From Synergistaceae bacterium (lineage in GTDB: Bacteria > Synergistota > Synergistia > Synergistales > Aminithiophilaceae), in NCBI GenBank assembly GCA_016756725.1, contig JAESII010000011.1:1-45695 (forward strand): a stretch of 45,695 nt of DNA, given 5' to 3'. The notes beneath the pieces were generated by a model. It saw nothing but the letters and a program-made list of their open reading frames with translations. It did no database searches and was not told where the DNA came from. Made by a program: the position numbers and the translations under genes. This document shows, in pieces, positions 7,726 through 16,837 of this stretch (position 1 is its first letter; each line of letters starts with the position of its first letter).

Positions 7726-9530
7726 GCGGATGCTGCGACTGGAAGAAGTGTTCCCGGTGCCCCGGCTCCTGCCTGCCTCCGACGGACCCGAAGGAGCCCT
7801 GTGACGATCGGATTCTGCTGATCGGAAACCCCAACGTGGGCAAGAGCGTCTTCTTCACCCGTCTCACCGGCGTTCATGCCCTTTCGTCCAACTATCCGGG
7901 GACGACGGTGGGGTTCACCGAGGGGCGGCTCCGCCTTCCCGACCGCTGCTTCCGCCTCATCGACGTGCCCGGCGCCTACACGCTGGACCCGACGAACGAG
8001 GCCGAAGAGGTGGCCCGCCGCATCGTCGACGAGGGCGGCGAGGTGGCCCTCATCGTCGTCGACGCCACGGCGCTGGAGCGGAATCTCTTTTTGGCCCTTC
8101 AGACGCTGGAGCGGGATATCCCTGCCGTCATCGCCCTCAATATGGTCGACGAGGCCCGCCACAAGGGGATCTTCGTCGACGTGGCGGCCCTGGAGCGGGA
8201 GCTGGGCGTTCCCGTCGTGCCCACCGTGGCCGTCTCGGGCCAGGGCATCAAGGAGATCGTCGACCGCCTCGGCGAGGCCCGGCCGGGCCCCTTCGAGCCC
8301 AGCGACGGCGACGAACGGTGGCGGCGGATCGGCAAGATCGTCCAGGCCGTCCAGCGCGTCGAACACCGCCACCACACGCTGCGGGACCGCCTTGAGGACC
8401 TGAGCGTCCACCCCCTCTGGGGCGGGCTGATCGGCGTCTTCGTGCTGGCCTTCAGCTTCTGGGCCATCCGCCAGGTCGGCGAGGGACTGATCGACCTCGT
8501 CCTCGATCCGATCTTCGAGACGCTCTGGATGCCTTTGCTGACATCGATCTCCCAGGCCCTCGGCGGCGAGGGACTGGCCCACTTCTTCCTCATCGGGAAC
8601 CTCATCGACGGGGCCATCGATCCGGAGCAGAGCTTCGGCCTTCTCTCGACGGGGCTCTATGTGCCTCTGGTCATGGTGCTGCCCTATATCGTCGCCTTCT
8701 ACGCCATGCTGAGCTTCCTCGAAGATCTGGGCTACCTGCCCCGGCTGGCCATCGTCTTCGACTCCCTCCTCCACCGCCTGGGCCTGCACGGCTACGCCAT
8801 CGTGCCGACCCTGCTCGGCGTGGGGTGCAACGTGCCGGGCATCCTGGCCACGCGGGTCCTCGAATCGCAGCGGGAGCGGTTCATCGCCGCCACGCTCATC
8901 TCCGTGGCCGTGCCCTGCGCGAGCCTTCAGGCCATGATCGTCGGCTCCCTGGGCAACTGGGGCATGCGCTTCGTCGCCCTCGTCTACCTGACGCTGATCC
9001 TCTCCTGGGTCATCCTGGGCCGGATCCTCCACAAGGTGCTGCCCGGCTACAGCCCCGAGCTGGTCGTCGAGATCCCGCCCTACCGGATTCCCTCCCTCAA
9101 GGGGCTGGGACTCAAGCTCTGGTTCCGGGTGAAGGATTTCCTCGTCGAGGCCATTCCCCTCGTCCTGGGCGGCGTCCTTCTGGTGGACCTCCTCTACATG
9201 GCCGGCGTCATCCCCACCCTGGCGCGGCTGCTCTCGCCCCTCTTTAAAGGGCTCCTCGGCCTGCCTCCCGAGGCGGCAGGCCCCATCCTTCTCGGCTTCC
9301 TCCGCAAGGACGTGGCCGTGGGGATGCTGTTGCCCCTGGGCCTGACGCCGCAGCAGATGGTGGTGGCCGTCGTCACCCTGGCCATGACCTTCCCCTGCAT
9401 CGCCACCTTCATCGTCCTCGGCAAGGAACTGGGCGGCAAAAAGACGGCAGCGAGCATCGCCATCATGCTCGCCACGGCCCTCCTCGCCGGGGGACTGCTG
9501 AACCTGACCTTCTCCCTGACCGGGGCCTAG
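7722..9530 (+). CDS. feoB: Ferrous iron transporter B
   Basis: A 602-aa inner-membrane Fe(II) transporter with a cytosolic G domain. The G1 motif is GNPNVGKS (35-42), G3 is DVPG (81-84) and G4 is NMVD (140-143). The membrane part carries the two conserved gate regions, GVGCNVPGILATRVLES and the later PCASLQAM. It is shorter than the E. coli protein (~770 aa) but within the range of compact FeoBs. An N-terminal extension is Cys-rich (CC, CSRC and PGSC in the first 17 residues), suggesting a metal or redox site. It is translationally coupled to feoA and followed by a strong terminator and the hairpin array. Confidence 0.95.
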   Translation: MSGCCDWKKCSRCPGSCLPPTDPKEPCDDRILLIGNPNVGKSVFFTRLTGVHALSSNYPGTTVGFTEGRLRLPDRCFRLIDVPGAYTLDPTNEAEEVARRIVDEGGEVALIVVDATALERNLFLALQTLERDIPAVIALNMVDEARHKGIFVDVAALERELGVPVVPTVAVSGQGIKEIVDRLGEARPGPFEPSDGDERWRRIGKIVQAVQRVEHRHHTLRDRLEDLSVHPLWGGLIGVFVLAFSFWAIRQVGEGLIDLVLDPIFETLWMPLLTSISQALGGEGLAHFFLIGNLIDGAIDPEQSFGLLSTGLYVPLVMVLPYIVAFYAMLSFLEDLGYLPRLAIVFDSLLHRLGLHGYAIVPTLLGVGCNVPGILATRVLESQRERFIAATLISVAVPCASLQAMIVGSLGNWGMRFVALVYLTLILSWVILGRILHKVLPGYSPELVVEIPPYRIPSLKGLGLKLWFRVKDFLVEAIPLVLGGVLLVDLLYMAGVIPTLARLLSPLFKGLLGLPPEAAGPILLGFLRKDVAVGMLLPLGLTPQQMVVAVVTLAMTFPCIATFIVLGKELGGKKTAASIAIMLATALLAGGLLNLTFSLTGA

Positions 9531-9562
9531 CGACCCTGTCGGAGAAAACCGATCCGAAAGCC

Positions 9563-9597
9563 AGGCCCGCTTCGGCCCACGCCGAAGCGGGCCTTTC
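9563..9597 (+). terminator. feoB: Intrinsic terminator after feoB
   Basis: A perfect 13-bp stem (9563-9575 with 9582-9594, GGCCCGCTTCGG type) with loop CCCACG, followed by TT and, a little later, TTTT. The stem shares the GCGGGCC/GGCCCGC vocabulary of the array that starts right after it, so it may be the first array element co-opted as a terminator. Confidence 0.7.
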
Positions 9598-11306
9598 GGG
9601 GTTTTCGGGGGGCGGGCCAATGCGCCCGCCGAAGGGCCTTAGGGGTTCTCGGGGGGCGGGCGTCTCGCCCGCCGAAGGGCCTTAGGGGTTCTCGGGGGGC
9701 GGGCGTCCTCGCCCGCCGAAGGGCCTTAGGGGTTCTCGGGGGGCGGGCGTCCTCGCCCGCCGAAGGGCCGAAGGCCCTTAGGGGTTTTCTCCTGCGCAGA
9801 CAGAATGACGTCGCTCCGAAAGAGCAAACCTCAAAGAACAAGCGGGCCTTTCGGGGGGCGGGCGTCCTCGCCCGCCGAAGGGCCGAAGGCCCTTTGGGTT
9901 TTAACCGACACGACAGAGTGTCTTCGCTGCGAAAAACAAACCCCAAAGACCAAGCGGGCCTGCGAACCGGCCCGCCCGCGGACGGGACGTCCGCTCCCCG
10001 AAGAACCAAAACAAGCGGGCCTTTCGGGGGGCGGGCGTCCTCGCCCGCCGAAGGGCCGAAGGCCCTTAGGGTTTTAACCGACACGACAGAGTGTCTTCGC
10101 TGCGAAAAACAAACCCCAAAGACCAAGCGGGCCTCTCGGGGGGCGGGCGTCCTCGCCCGCCGAAGGGCCGAAGGCCCTTAGGGTTTTAACCGACACGACA
10201 GAGTATCTTCGTTGCGAAAAACAAACCCAAAGACCAAGCGGGCCTGCGAACCGGCCCGCCCGCGGACGGGACGTCCGCGCTCCGAAAGAGCAAAGCCCCA
10301 GGACCTGAGGGTTCTCGGGGGGCGGGCGTCCTCGCCCGCCGAAGGGCCGAAGGCCCTTTGGGTTTTAACCGACACGACAGAGTGTCTTCGCTGCGAAAAA
10401 CAAACCCCAAAGACCAAGCGGGCCTGCGAACCGGCCCGCCCGCGGACGGGACGTCCGCTCCCCGAAGAACCAAAACAAGCGGGCCTTTCGGGGGGCGGGC
10501 GTCCTCGCCCGCCGAAGGGCCGAAGGCCCTTAGGGTTTTAACCGACACGACAGAGTATCTTCGTTGCGAAAAACAAACCCAAAGACCAAGCGGGCCTGCG
10601 AACCGGCCCGCCCGCGGACGGGACGTCCGCGCTCCGAAGAACCAAAACTAGCGGGTCTGTCGGGGGGCGGGCGTCCTCGCCCGCCGAAGGGCCAAAGGCC
10701 CTTAGGGTTTTAACCGGCATGACAGAGTGTCTTCGCTGCGAAAAACAAACCCAAAGAACAAGCGGGCCTCTCGGGGGGCGGGCGTCTCGCCCGCCGAAGG
10801 GCCGAAGGCCCTTAGGGTTTTCTCCCACGCAGACAGAATGGCCGCGCTGCGAAAGGAGAAAAGTCAAAACCTGCGGGCCTGCGAATCGGCCCGCTCGCGG
10901 ACGGGACGTCCGCGCCCCGAAAGAGCAAAGCCCCTGAACCTGCGGGCCTTTCGGGGGGCGGGCCAGTGCGCCCGCCGAAGGGCCGAAGGCCCTTAGGGTC
11001 TGACCCTGCCCCAAACCCGGCGGGCCTGTGAACCGGCCCGCTCGCGGACGAGACGTCCGCGCTCCGAAGAACCAAAACTAGCGAGGCCTTTCGGGGGGCG
11101 GGCGTCCTCGCCCGCCGAAGGGCCGAAGGCCCTTAGGGTTTTAACCGGCATGACAGAGCATCTTCGCTGCGAAAGAGCAAACCTCAAAGACCAAGCGGGC
11201 CTGCGAATCGGCCCGCTCGCGGACGGGACGTCCGCGCCCCGAAGAACCGGACCCAACCCCCTCGCGGCCAGGATGGCCGCGCCCCAAAAGAGCAAACCCC
11301 TGCGGC
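9598..11306. repeat. GC-rich modular hairpin array, left block
   Basis: This is ~1.7 kb with no supportable gene, made of a few short hairpin modules in one orientation. The modules are: (a) GGCGGGCG-TCCT-CGCCCGCC; (b) AAGGGCC-GAA-GGCCCTT; (c) CGCGGACG-GGA-CGTCCGCG with a preceding CGGGCC/GGCCCG pair; (d) GACAC-GACAGA-GTGTC followed by TTCGCTGCGAAA; and (e) A-rich linkers such as AAAGAGCAAACC. Modules a+b recur about a dozen times here. The first units (about 9600-9780) run in tandem at ~46-bp steps. Long open frames on both strands arise only because the repeats lack stop codons. Confidence 0.9.
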
Positions 11307-11310
11307 TTTA

Positions 11311-11346
11311 ATACGTATTGACACGTGCCAATTTCAGGCCTATCCT
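11311..11346 (+). promoter_or_regulatory. hicAB promoter with overlapping operator palindromes
   Basis: TTGACA at 11318-11323, 17 bp, then TATCCT at 11341-11346. The palindrome AATACGTATT (11310-11319) and the near-perfect palindrome ATTGACACGTGCCAAT (11317-11332, 7 of 8 pairs) overlap the -35 box. HicB antitoxins usually repress their own promoter, so these are candidate HicB sites (inference). Confidence 0.65.
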
Positions 11347-11372
11347 TGACGGATCGAGGAGGAGAGCCATTG

Positions 11373-11564
11373 ATGGGCAAACACTATAACCAGAAAGAGC
11401 TCATCCGGATCGCAAAGGAGAAAGGATGGGAGATCGACGAGACAAGAGGCAAAGGAAGCCACGTTCTGGCAATGAAAGCCGGAGAACGTCCCTTTCCCAT
11501 TCCTCAGAAGATCAAACCCGGACTTCTGGCCGCTCTTAAAAAAAGGCTCCAGATTGATGACTAG
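11373..11564 (+). CDS. hicA: HicA-type mRNA interferase toxin
   Basis: A 63-aa toxin with the dsRBD-like HicA fold. It begins NQKELIRIAKEKGWE, carries the conserved catalytic-type His in GKGSHVLAM (His30), and ends with PFPIPQKIKPGLLAALKKRL. HicA toxins cleave mRNA and are neutralised by HicB. The ATG at 11373 is preceded by GGAGGAGAG. It is the upstream gene of the pair and sits inside the hairpin array with noticeably lower GC, suggesting acquisition as a cassette. Confidence 0.9.
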   Translation: MGKHYNQKELIRIAKEKGWEIDETRGKGSHVLAMKAGERPFPIPQKIKPGLLAALKKRLQIDD

Positions 11565-11586
11565 TGAAAGCAGGTGAAGTCTCGCA

Positions 11587-12009
11587 ATGAGTCGTCCCAA
11601 TTACTACAAATATCCGGCCCGATTCGCTCCTGACGGCGACGGGTGGACTGTGACCTTTCCCGATCTCGACAACTGCTTTACCTCTGCCGATACCGTGGAA
11701 GAGGCCATTGTTGAAGCCCAGGCGGTTTTGGAGGATTGCCTCTATTTCCGTGAAGTGCAGCATGACGAGATTCCCGAGCCGACACCGACGGAGAAGATTT
11801 CTGCTCCGAAAGACGGCTTCGTTCAAATGGTCGTCGCCGTAATGGTTCCCGTCCGTCGTGCATGGAGCAAGAGGGCCGTCAAGAAGACGCTGACCATTCC
11901 CGCATGGATGGAAGAGGAACTGAAGGAACGAGATGACATCAATATATCCTCTGTCCTTCAGGAGGCTCTGAAAAAGGTTCTCGGCAAAGAAGAGCCCGTT
12001 TCTCTCTAA
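11587..12009 (+). CDS. hicB: HicB antitoxin with C-terminal DNA-binding segment
   Basis: A 140-aa antitoxin. The N-terminal HicB fold is seen in YPARFAPDGDGWTVTFPDL, then TSADTVEEAIVEAQAVLED. The C-terminal ~40 residues (KKTLTIPAWMEEELKERDD, then ISSVLQEALKKVLG) form a ribbon-helix-helix-type DNA-binding domain. It should bind HicA and autoregulate the promoter at 11318. The start is 23 bp after hicA, with AGGTGA upstream. The array resumes within ~10 bp of its stop. Confidence 0.92.
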   Translation: MSRPNYYKYPARFAPDGDGWTVTFPDLDNCFTSADTVEEAIVEAQAVLEDCLYFREVQHDEIPEPTPTEKISAPKDGFVQMVVAVMVPVRRAWSKRAVKKTLTIPAWMEEELKERDDINISSVLQEALKKVLGKEEPVSL

Positions 12010-12015
12010 AAATGG

Positions 12016-14330
12016 AGTGAGGGCCGAAGGCCCTTAGGGTCTGACCCTGCCCCAAACCCGGCGGGCCTGTGAACCGGCCCGCTCGCGGACGAGACGTCCG
12101 CGCCCCGAAAGAGCAAACCCCAAAGAACAAGCGGGCCTGTGAACCGGCCCGCTCGCGGACGAGACGTCCGCGCCCCGAAAGAGCAAAGCCCCAGGACCTG
12201 AGGGCTTTCGGGGGGCGGGCGTCCTCGCCCGCCGAAGGGCCGAAGGCCCTTAGGGTCTTAACCGACGCGGCCAGGATGGCCGCGCCCCGAAAGAGCAAAC
12301 CCCCAGGACCTGAGGGTTTTCGGGGGGCGGGCGTCTCGCCCGCCGAAGGGCCGAAGGCCCTTAGGGTCTGACCCTGCCCCAAACCCGGCGGGCCTGTGAA
12401 CCGGCCCGCTCGCGGACGAGACGTCCGCGCCCCGAAAGAGCAAAGCCCCAGGACCTGAGGGCTTTCGGGGGGCGGGCGTCCTCGCCCGCCGAAGGGCCGA
12501 AGGGCCTTAGGGTCTTAACCGACGCGGCCAGGATGGCCGCGCCCCGAAAGGCCCCGGTTTTCGGAGTGCGGGCGTCCTCGCCCGCCGAAGGGCCGAAGGC
12601 CCTTAGGGTCTGACCCTGCCCCAAACCCAGCGGGCCTGTGAACCGGCCCGCTCGCGGACGAGACGTCCGCGCCCCGAAAGAGCAAAGCCCCAGGACCTGA
12701 GGGCTTTCGGGGGGCGGGCGTCCTCGCCCGCCGAAGGGCCGAAGGCCCTTAGGGTCTGACCCTGCCCCAAACCCGGCGGGCCTGTGAACCGGCCCGCCCG
12801 CGGCCAGGATGGCCGCGCCCCGAAAGAGCAAACCCCCAGGACCTGAGGGCTTCCGGGGGGCGGGCGTCCTCGCCCGCCGAAGGGCCGAAGGCCCTTAGGG
12901 GTTTTCTCCTGCGCAGACAGAATGACCTCGCTGCGAAAGAGCAAACCCAAAGACCAAGCGGGCCTTTCGGGGGGCGGGCGTCCTCGCCCGCCGAAGGGCC
13001 GAAGGCCCTTAGGGTCTGACCCTGCCCCAAACCCAGCGGGCCTGTGAACCGGCCCGCTCGCGGACGAGACGTCCGCGCCCCGAAAGAGCAAAGCCCTAGG
13101 ACCTGAGGGCTTTCGGGGGGCGGGCGTCCTCGCCCGCCGAAGGGCCGAAGGCCCTTAGGGTCTGACCCTGCCCCAAACCCGGCGGGCCTGTGAACCGGCC
13201 CGCTCGCGGACGAGACGTCCGCGCCCCGAAAGAGCAAAGCCCCAGGACCTGAGGGCTTTCGGGGGGCGGGCGTCCTCGCCCGCCGAAGGGCCGAAGGCCC
13301 TTAGGGTCTGACCCTGCCCCAAACCCGGCGGGCCTGTGAACCGGCCCGCCCGCGGCCAGGATGGCCGCGCCCCGAAAGAGCAAACCCCCAGGACCTGAGG
13401 GCTTCCGGGGGGCGGGCGTCCTCGCCCGCCGAAGGGCCGAAGGCCCTTAGGGGTTTTCTCCTGCGCAGACAGAATGACCTCGCTGCGAAAGAGCAAACCC
13501 AAAGACCAAGCGGGCCTTTCGGGGGGCGGGCGTCCTCGCCCGCCGAAGGGCCGAAGGCCCTTAGGGTCTGACCCTGCCCCAAACCCAGCGGGCCTGTGAA
13601 CCGGCCCGCTCGCGGACGAGACGTCCGCGCCCCGAAAGAGCAAAGCCCTAGGACCTGAGGGCTTTCGGGGGGCGGGCGTCCTCGCCCGCCGAAGGGCCGA
13701 AGGCCCTTAGGGTCTGACCCTGCCCCAAACCCGGCGGGCCTGTGAACCGGCCCGCTCGCGGACGAGACGTCCGCGCCCCGAAAGAGCAAAGCCCCAGGAC
13801 CTGAGGGCTTTCGGGGGGCGGGCGTCCTCGCCCGCCGAAGGGCCGAAGGCCCTTAGGGTCTGACCCTGCCCCAAACCCGGCGGGCCTGTGAACCGGCCCG
13901 CCCGCGGCCAGGATGGCCGCGCCCCGAAAGAGCAAACCCCCAGGACCTGAGGGCTTCCGGGGGGCGGGCGTCCTCGCCCGCCGAAGGGCCGAAGGCCCTT
14001 AGGGGTTTTCTCCTGCGCAGACAGAATGACCTCGCTGCGAAAGAGCAAACCCAAAGACCAAGCGGGCCTTTCGGGGGGCGGGCGTCCTCGCCCGCCGAAG
14101 GGCCGAAGGCCCTTAGGGTCTGACCCTGCCCCAAACCCAGCGGGCCTGTGAACCGGCCCGCTCGCGGACGAGACGTCCGCGCCCCGAAAGAGCAAACCTC
14201 AAAGAACAAGCGGGCCTGTGAATCGGCCCGCCCGCGGACGAGACGTCCGCGCTCCGAAAAACCTGGAGCCGGCCCGCTCGCGGCCAGGACGTCCGCGCCC
14301 CGAGAAAGCAAAGCCCGGGACTCCGGGAGA
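12016..14330. repeat. GC-rich modular hairpin array, right block
   Basis: The array continues on the far side of hicAB with the same a+b module (about 17 copies) but a different mix of partners. The TCTGACCCTGCCCCAAACCC spacer, CGCGGACG-AGA-CGTCCGCG and CGCGGCC-AGGAT-GGCCGCG hairpins, and CGCAGACAGAATGACCTCG segments predominate here. All copies keep one orientation relative to feoB and the epimerase. From ~14196 the modules become partial and the array ends before the epimerase leader. No gene, tRNA or CRISPR-like spacer series was found inside. Confidence 0.9.
12573..14195. repeat. Three near-identical 552-bp tandem units
   Basis: Within the right block a 552-bp higher-order unit repeats about three times (approximately 12573-13124, 13125-13676, 13677-14195, the last slightly short). 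Marker sequences recur at exact 552-bp steps: CAGACAGAATGACCTCG near 12916, 13468 and 14020. The copies differ at very few positions (for example CCCAGCGGG versus CCCGGCGGG), so the amplification is recent or the copies are being homogenised. Confidence 0.88.
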
Positions 14331-14395
14331 AAAGAGGCTACAATGGGGTTAGGAGGTTATCCCTGGAGCCTCGGCTGAGGCCCCGTTGTGGAAGG

Positions 14396-15427
14396 ATGAT
14401 GGTTGTGACGGCTTATGAGAGCCTTTGCGCGGCGCTGAAGGAGAAGCCGATGCGGTGGCTGGTGACGGGAGCAGCGGGTTTTATCGGCTCTCATCTGGTG
14501 GAGAGGCTGCTTTCGCTGGGACAGATGGTGACGGGGCTGGATGATTTCTCCACCGGCCATGGCCGCAATCTCGATGAGGCAAGAGCGGCCGTGGGCGACG
14601 AGGCCTGGCGGCGTTTCCGGCTCGTCGAGGGCGATGTGGCCGATGGAGCCGTCTGCCGTGAGGCCTGTGGCGACGTCGATTACGTGCTCCACCATGCCGC
14701 TTTGGCTTCCGTTCCGGCCTCGGTGGAGGATCCCCTCGCCTGTCACAGGAGCAACGTGACGGGTTTTCTGGAGCTGGGGCTGGCGGCGCGGGACGGCGGG
14801 GCGAAGCGGCTGGTCTATGCGTCGTCGAGCGCCGTCTACGGCGACGATCCCCAGCTGCCCAAGAGGGAGGGTTTTGCCCTGAAGCCTCTGTCACCCTATG
14901 CGGCGACAAAGGTGATGGACGAGCTTTACGCAATGCTTTTCGGCGATCTCTACGGTCTTTCGGCGGTGGGACTGCGCTATTTCAACGTTTTCGGCCCCCG
15001 CCAGGATCCGAAGGGAGCCTATGCGGCGGTGATCCCGAGCTGGATCTCCCTTCTCGTGAGGGGCGAGGAGCCGCGCCTGTACGGCGACGGGAGCCAGACC
15101 CGCGATTTCTGCCACGTCGCCGACGTGGTGCAGGCCAATCTTCTGGCGGCCTGCGCCGGTCCGGAGCTGACGGGAAGGGTCTATAACGTGGCCTGCGGAC
15201 GGAGTCTGACGCTGATCGAGCTTTTCGACGCCATCCGATCGGCACTGGCCAAGAAGCGCCCCTGGGTGAAGGAGCTGGGGCTGAGACGGCTGCCCGAACG
15301 GGCCGGCGACATCCGCCATTCGAGCGCCTCCATCGAGGCGATCACGGCCGATCTGGGCTTCGCGGCCCGTCACGACATGGCCTCGGGCCTGGCCGAGTCT
15401 CTGGACTGGTATCTGGAGCATCCCTGA
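14396..15427 (+). CDS. UDP-N-acetylglucosamine 4-epimerase (WbpP/TviC family)
   Basis: A 343-aa SDR-type sugar-nucleotide epimerase. The NAD-binding GAAGFIG is at 25-31, the catalytic serine region is SSS at 143-145, and YAATK supplies Tyr168 and Lys172. The N-terminal YESLCAALKEKP lead-in, DDFSTGHGRNLDE, and RYFNVFGPRQDPKGAYAAVIP closely follow the WbpP subgroup, which interconverts UDP-GlcNAc and UDP-GalNAc for surface polysaccharide. Two adjacent ATGs exist (14396 and 14399); GAAGG lies just upstream. It stands alone between the hairpin array and a convergent permease, with only one base between the two stop codons, so no terminator separates them. Confidence 0.9.
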   Translation: MMVVTAYESLCAALKEKPMRWLVTGAAGFIGSHLVERLLSLGQMVTGLDDFSTGHGRNLDEARAAVGDEAWRRFRLVEGDVADGAVCREACGDVDYVLHHAALASVPASVEDPLACHRSNVTGFLELGLAARDGGAKRLVYASSSAVYGDDPQLPKREGFALKPLSPYAATKVMDELYAMLFGDLYGLSAVGLRYFNVFGPRQDPKGAYAAVIPSWISLLVRGEEPRLYGDGSQTRDFCHVADVVQANLLAACAGPELTGRVYNVACGRSLTLIELFDAIRSALAKKRPWVKELGLRRLPERAGDIRHSSASIEAITADLGFAARHDMASGLAESLDWYLEHP

Positions 15428-15428
15428 A

Positions 15429-16700
15429 TCAGAGGCCGAAGCGGAGGAAGAGGTAGACGCTCGAGAGGGCCAGGGAGATGACGGTGGTCTTCATGCCGAT
15501 TTTCATGAAGCCGCCGAAGCTGATGAGATGTCCTCCGCGGCGGGCGATGTCGGCGACGACGACGTTGGCCGCCGAGCCGAGGAAGCTGCCGTTGCCGCCC
15601 AGGCAGGCGCCCAGGGCGAGGGCCCAGAAGAGGGGCTCCGCCGGGGTGGCCAGCGCCTGGGCCATTTCGTCGATGACGTAGACGAAGGTGGCCGTGAAGG
15701 CGACGTTGTTGACGAAGGAGCAGGAGAGGCCCGAGAACCAGAGGACGGCGAGGAGGGCGAGGAAGGGGTGACCTTCGACGGCCGCGGCGAGGCCCGAGGC
15801 GACGATGGTGATGATGCCCGCCTCCTTGAGGGCGCCGACGACGATGAAAAGGGAGATGAAGAAGACGAGGGTGGGCCATTCGACGTCGTTGTGGATGATG
15901 TGGTCGCCGTCGCCGGGCGTGACGAGAAGGAGCAGGGCCGCTCCGAGGAGGGCGATGACGGCCGCCTCGAGGTGCAGGACGTGGTGGAGGGTGAAGCCGG
16001 CGAGAACGGCGCCCATGGCGAGGCCGGCCTTGACGAGAAGGCGGCTGTCCTTGATGGTCTTTTTCTCGTCGATGCCGGCGATGCGGGCGAACTGGTCCGG
16101 CGTGATCTCGAGCTCGTCGCGGAAGTGATAGGCGAGGAAGATGAGGACGACGACGAGGATGATCGTCGCCGCCGGGGCAAGGGTGACGAGAAAGTCGACG
16201 AAGGAGAATCCGGCGTAGGAACCGATTATAATGTTGGGCGGGTCGCCGATGAGGGTGGCCGTGCCGCCGATGTTGGAGGCCAGGACCTCGGCCATGAGAA
16301 GGGGCACGGGGTCGGTGTCCATGATATCGGCGACGGAGACGACGATGGGGCTGATGAGGAGCACCGTCGTGACGTTGTCGAGAAAGGCCGAGAGGACTGC
16401 GGTGACGCCGGCAATGGCGAAGAGGGTGACGATGCCGTTGCCCTGGGTGAGTTTCATCGTCTTGACGGCCACGTACTGGAAGAGGCCCGTCCGGGAGAGG
16501 ACGCCGACGATGATCATCATGCCCATGAGAAGCCCCAGGGTGTTGAAGTCGACATAACCGATGGCCGTCTCGAAGGAGATGAACCCGAGCCCCATGAGCA
16601 GGGACGCCCCGGCGAGGGCGGCAACGCAGCGGGCGACGCGGCCCGAGGCGATGAGACCCAAAGTGGCCAGAAAGAGTGCCAGCACGACAAACGCATTCAT
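15429..16700 (-). CDS. ArsB/NhaD-type (SLC13-like) ion or anion permease
   Basis: A 423-aa polytopic inner-membrane protein of the ion-transporter superfamily. Diagnostic segments are FLDNVTTVLLISPIV, then NIGGTATLIGDPPNIIIGS, and in the second half FVNNVAFTATFVYVI and GACLGGNGSFLGSAANVV, an inverted-repeat pair of substrate loops. Close groups include NhaD Na+/H+ antiporters, ArsB-like and CitMHS-like permeases, so the substrate is open. The ATG at 16700 is chosen because GAGGAGG lies just upstream; the longer frame adds a Cys/Tyr-rich leader without a ribosome site. It is divergent from cobT. Confidence 0.85.
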   Translation of the reverse strand: MNAFVVLALFLATLGLIASGRVARCVAALAGASLLMGLGFISFETAIGYVDFNTLGLLMGMMIIVGVLSRTGLFQYVAVKTMKLTQGNGIVTLFAIAGVTAVLSAFLDNVTTVLLISPIVVSVADIMDTDPVPLLMAEVLASNIGGTATLIGDPPNIIIGSYAGFSFVDFLVTLAPAATIILVVVLIFLAYHFRDELEITPDQFARIAGIDEKKTIKDSRLLVKAGLAMGAVLAGFTLHHVLHLEAAVIALLGAALLLLVTPGDGDHIIHNDVEWPTLVFFISLFIVVGALKEAGIITIVASGLAAAVEGHPFLALLAVLWFSGLSCSFVNNVAFTATFVYVIDEMAQALATPAEPLFWALALGACLGGNGSFLGSAANVVVADIARRGGHLISFGGFMKIGMKTTVISLALSSVYLFLRFGL

Positions 16701-16778
16701 GGTGATTTTGCCTCCTCCGTCGTTGAAGGACATAACGGCCAGTCTACACCTGACGACCCAGAGGGACAAGAGACAGGC

Positions 16779-16806
16779 ATAGTAAAAATAGTACATTTTA
16801 TTCCAA
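16779..16806 (-). promoter_or_regulatory. Candidate promoter of the ArsB/NhaD permease
   Basis: On the minus strand, TTGGAA (16806-16801), 16 bp, then TACTAT (16784-16779). It leaves a ~75-nt leader. The segment is A+T-rich between two GC-rich genes. It is an approximate consensus match only. Confidence 0.45.
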
Positions 16807-16837
16807 CAGCAGCAGCCAATTATGAGGAGGCCCTGTC

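Noticed and set aside
9598..14330. CRISPR array
   Set aside because: The intervals between repeated blocks are themselves repeats from a small set, not unique spacers of constant length, and no cas gene is present.
9598..14378. Dozens of 60-200-codon open frames on both strands through the hairpin array, with repeating peptides such as GEDARPP and RGADVPSASGP
   Set aside because: They follow the DNA repeat period, occur on both strands, lack consistent ribosome sites and start or stop wherever modules begin. They are a by-product of stop-poor GC-rich repeats.
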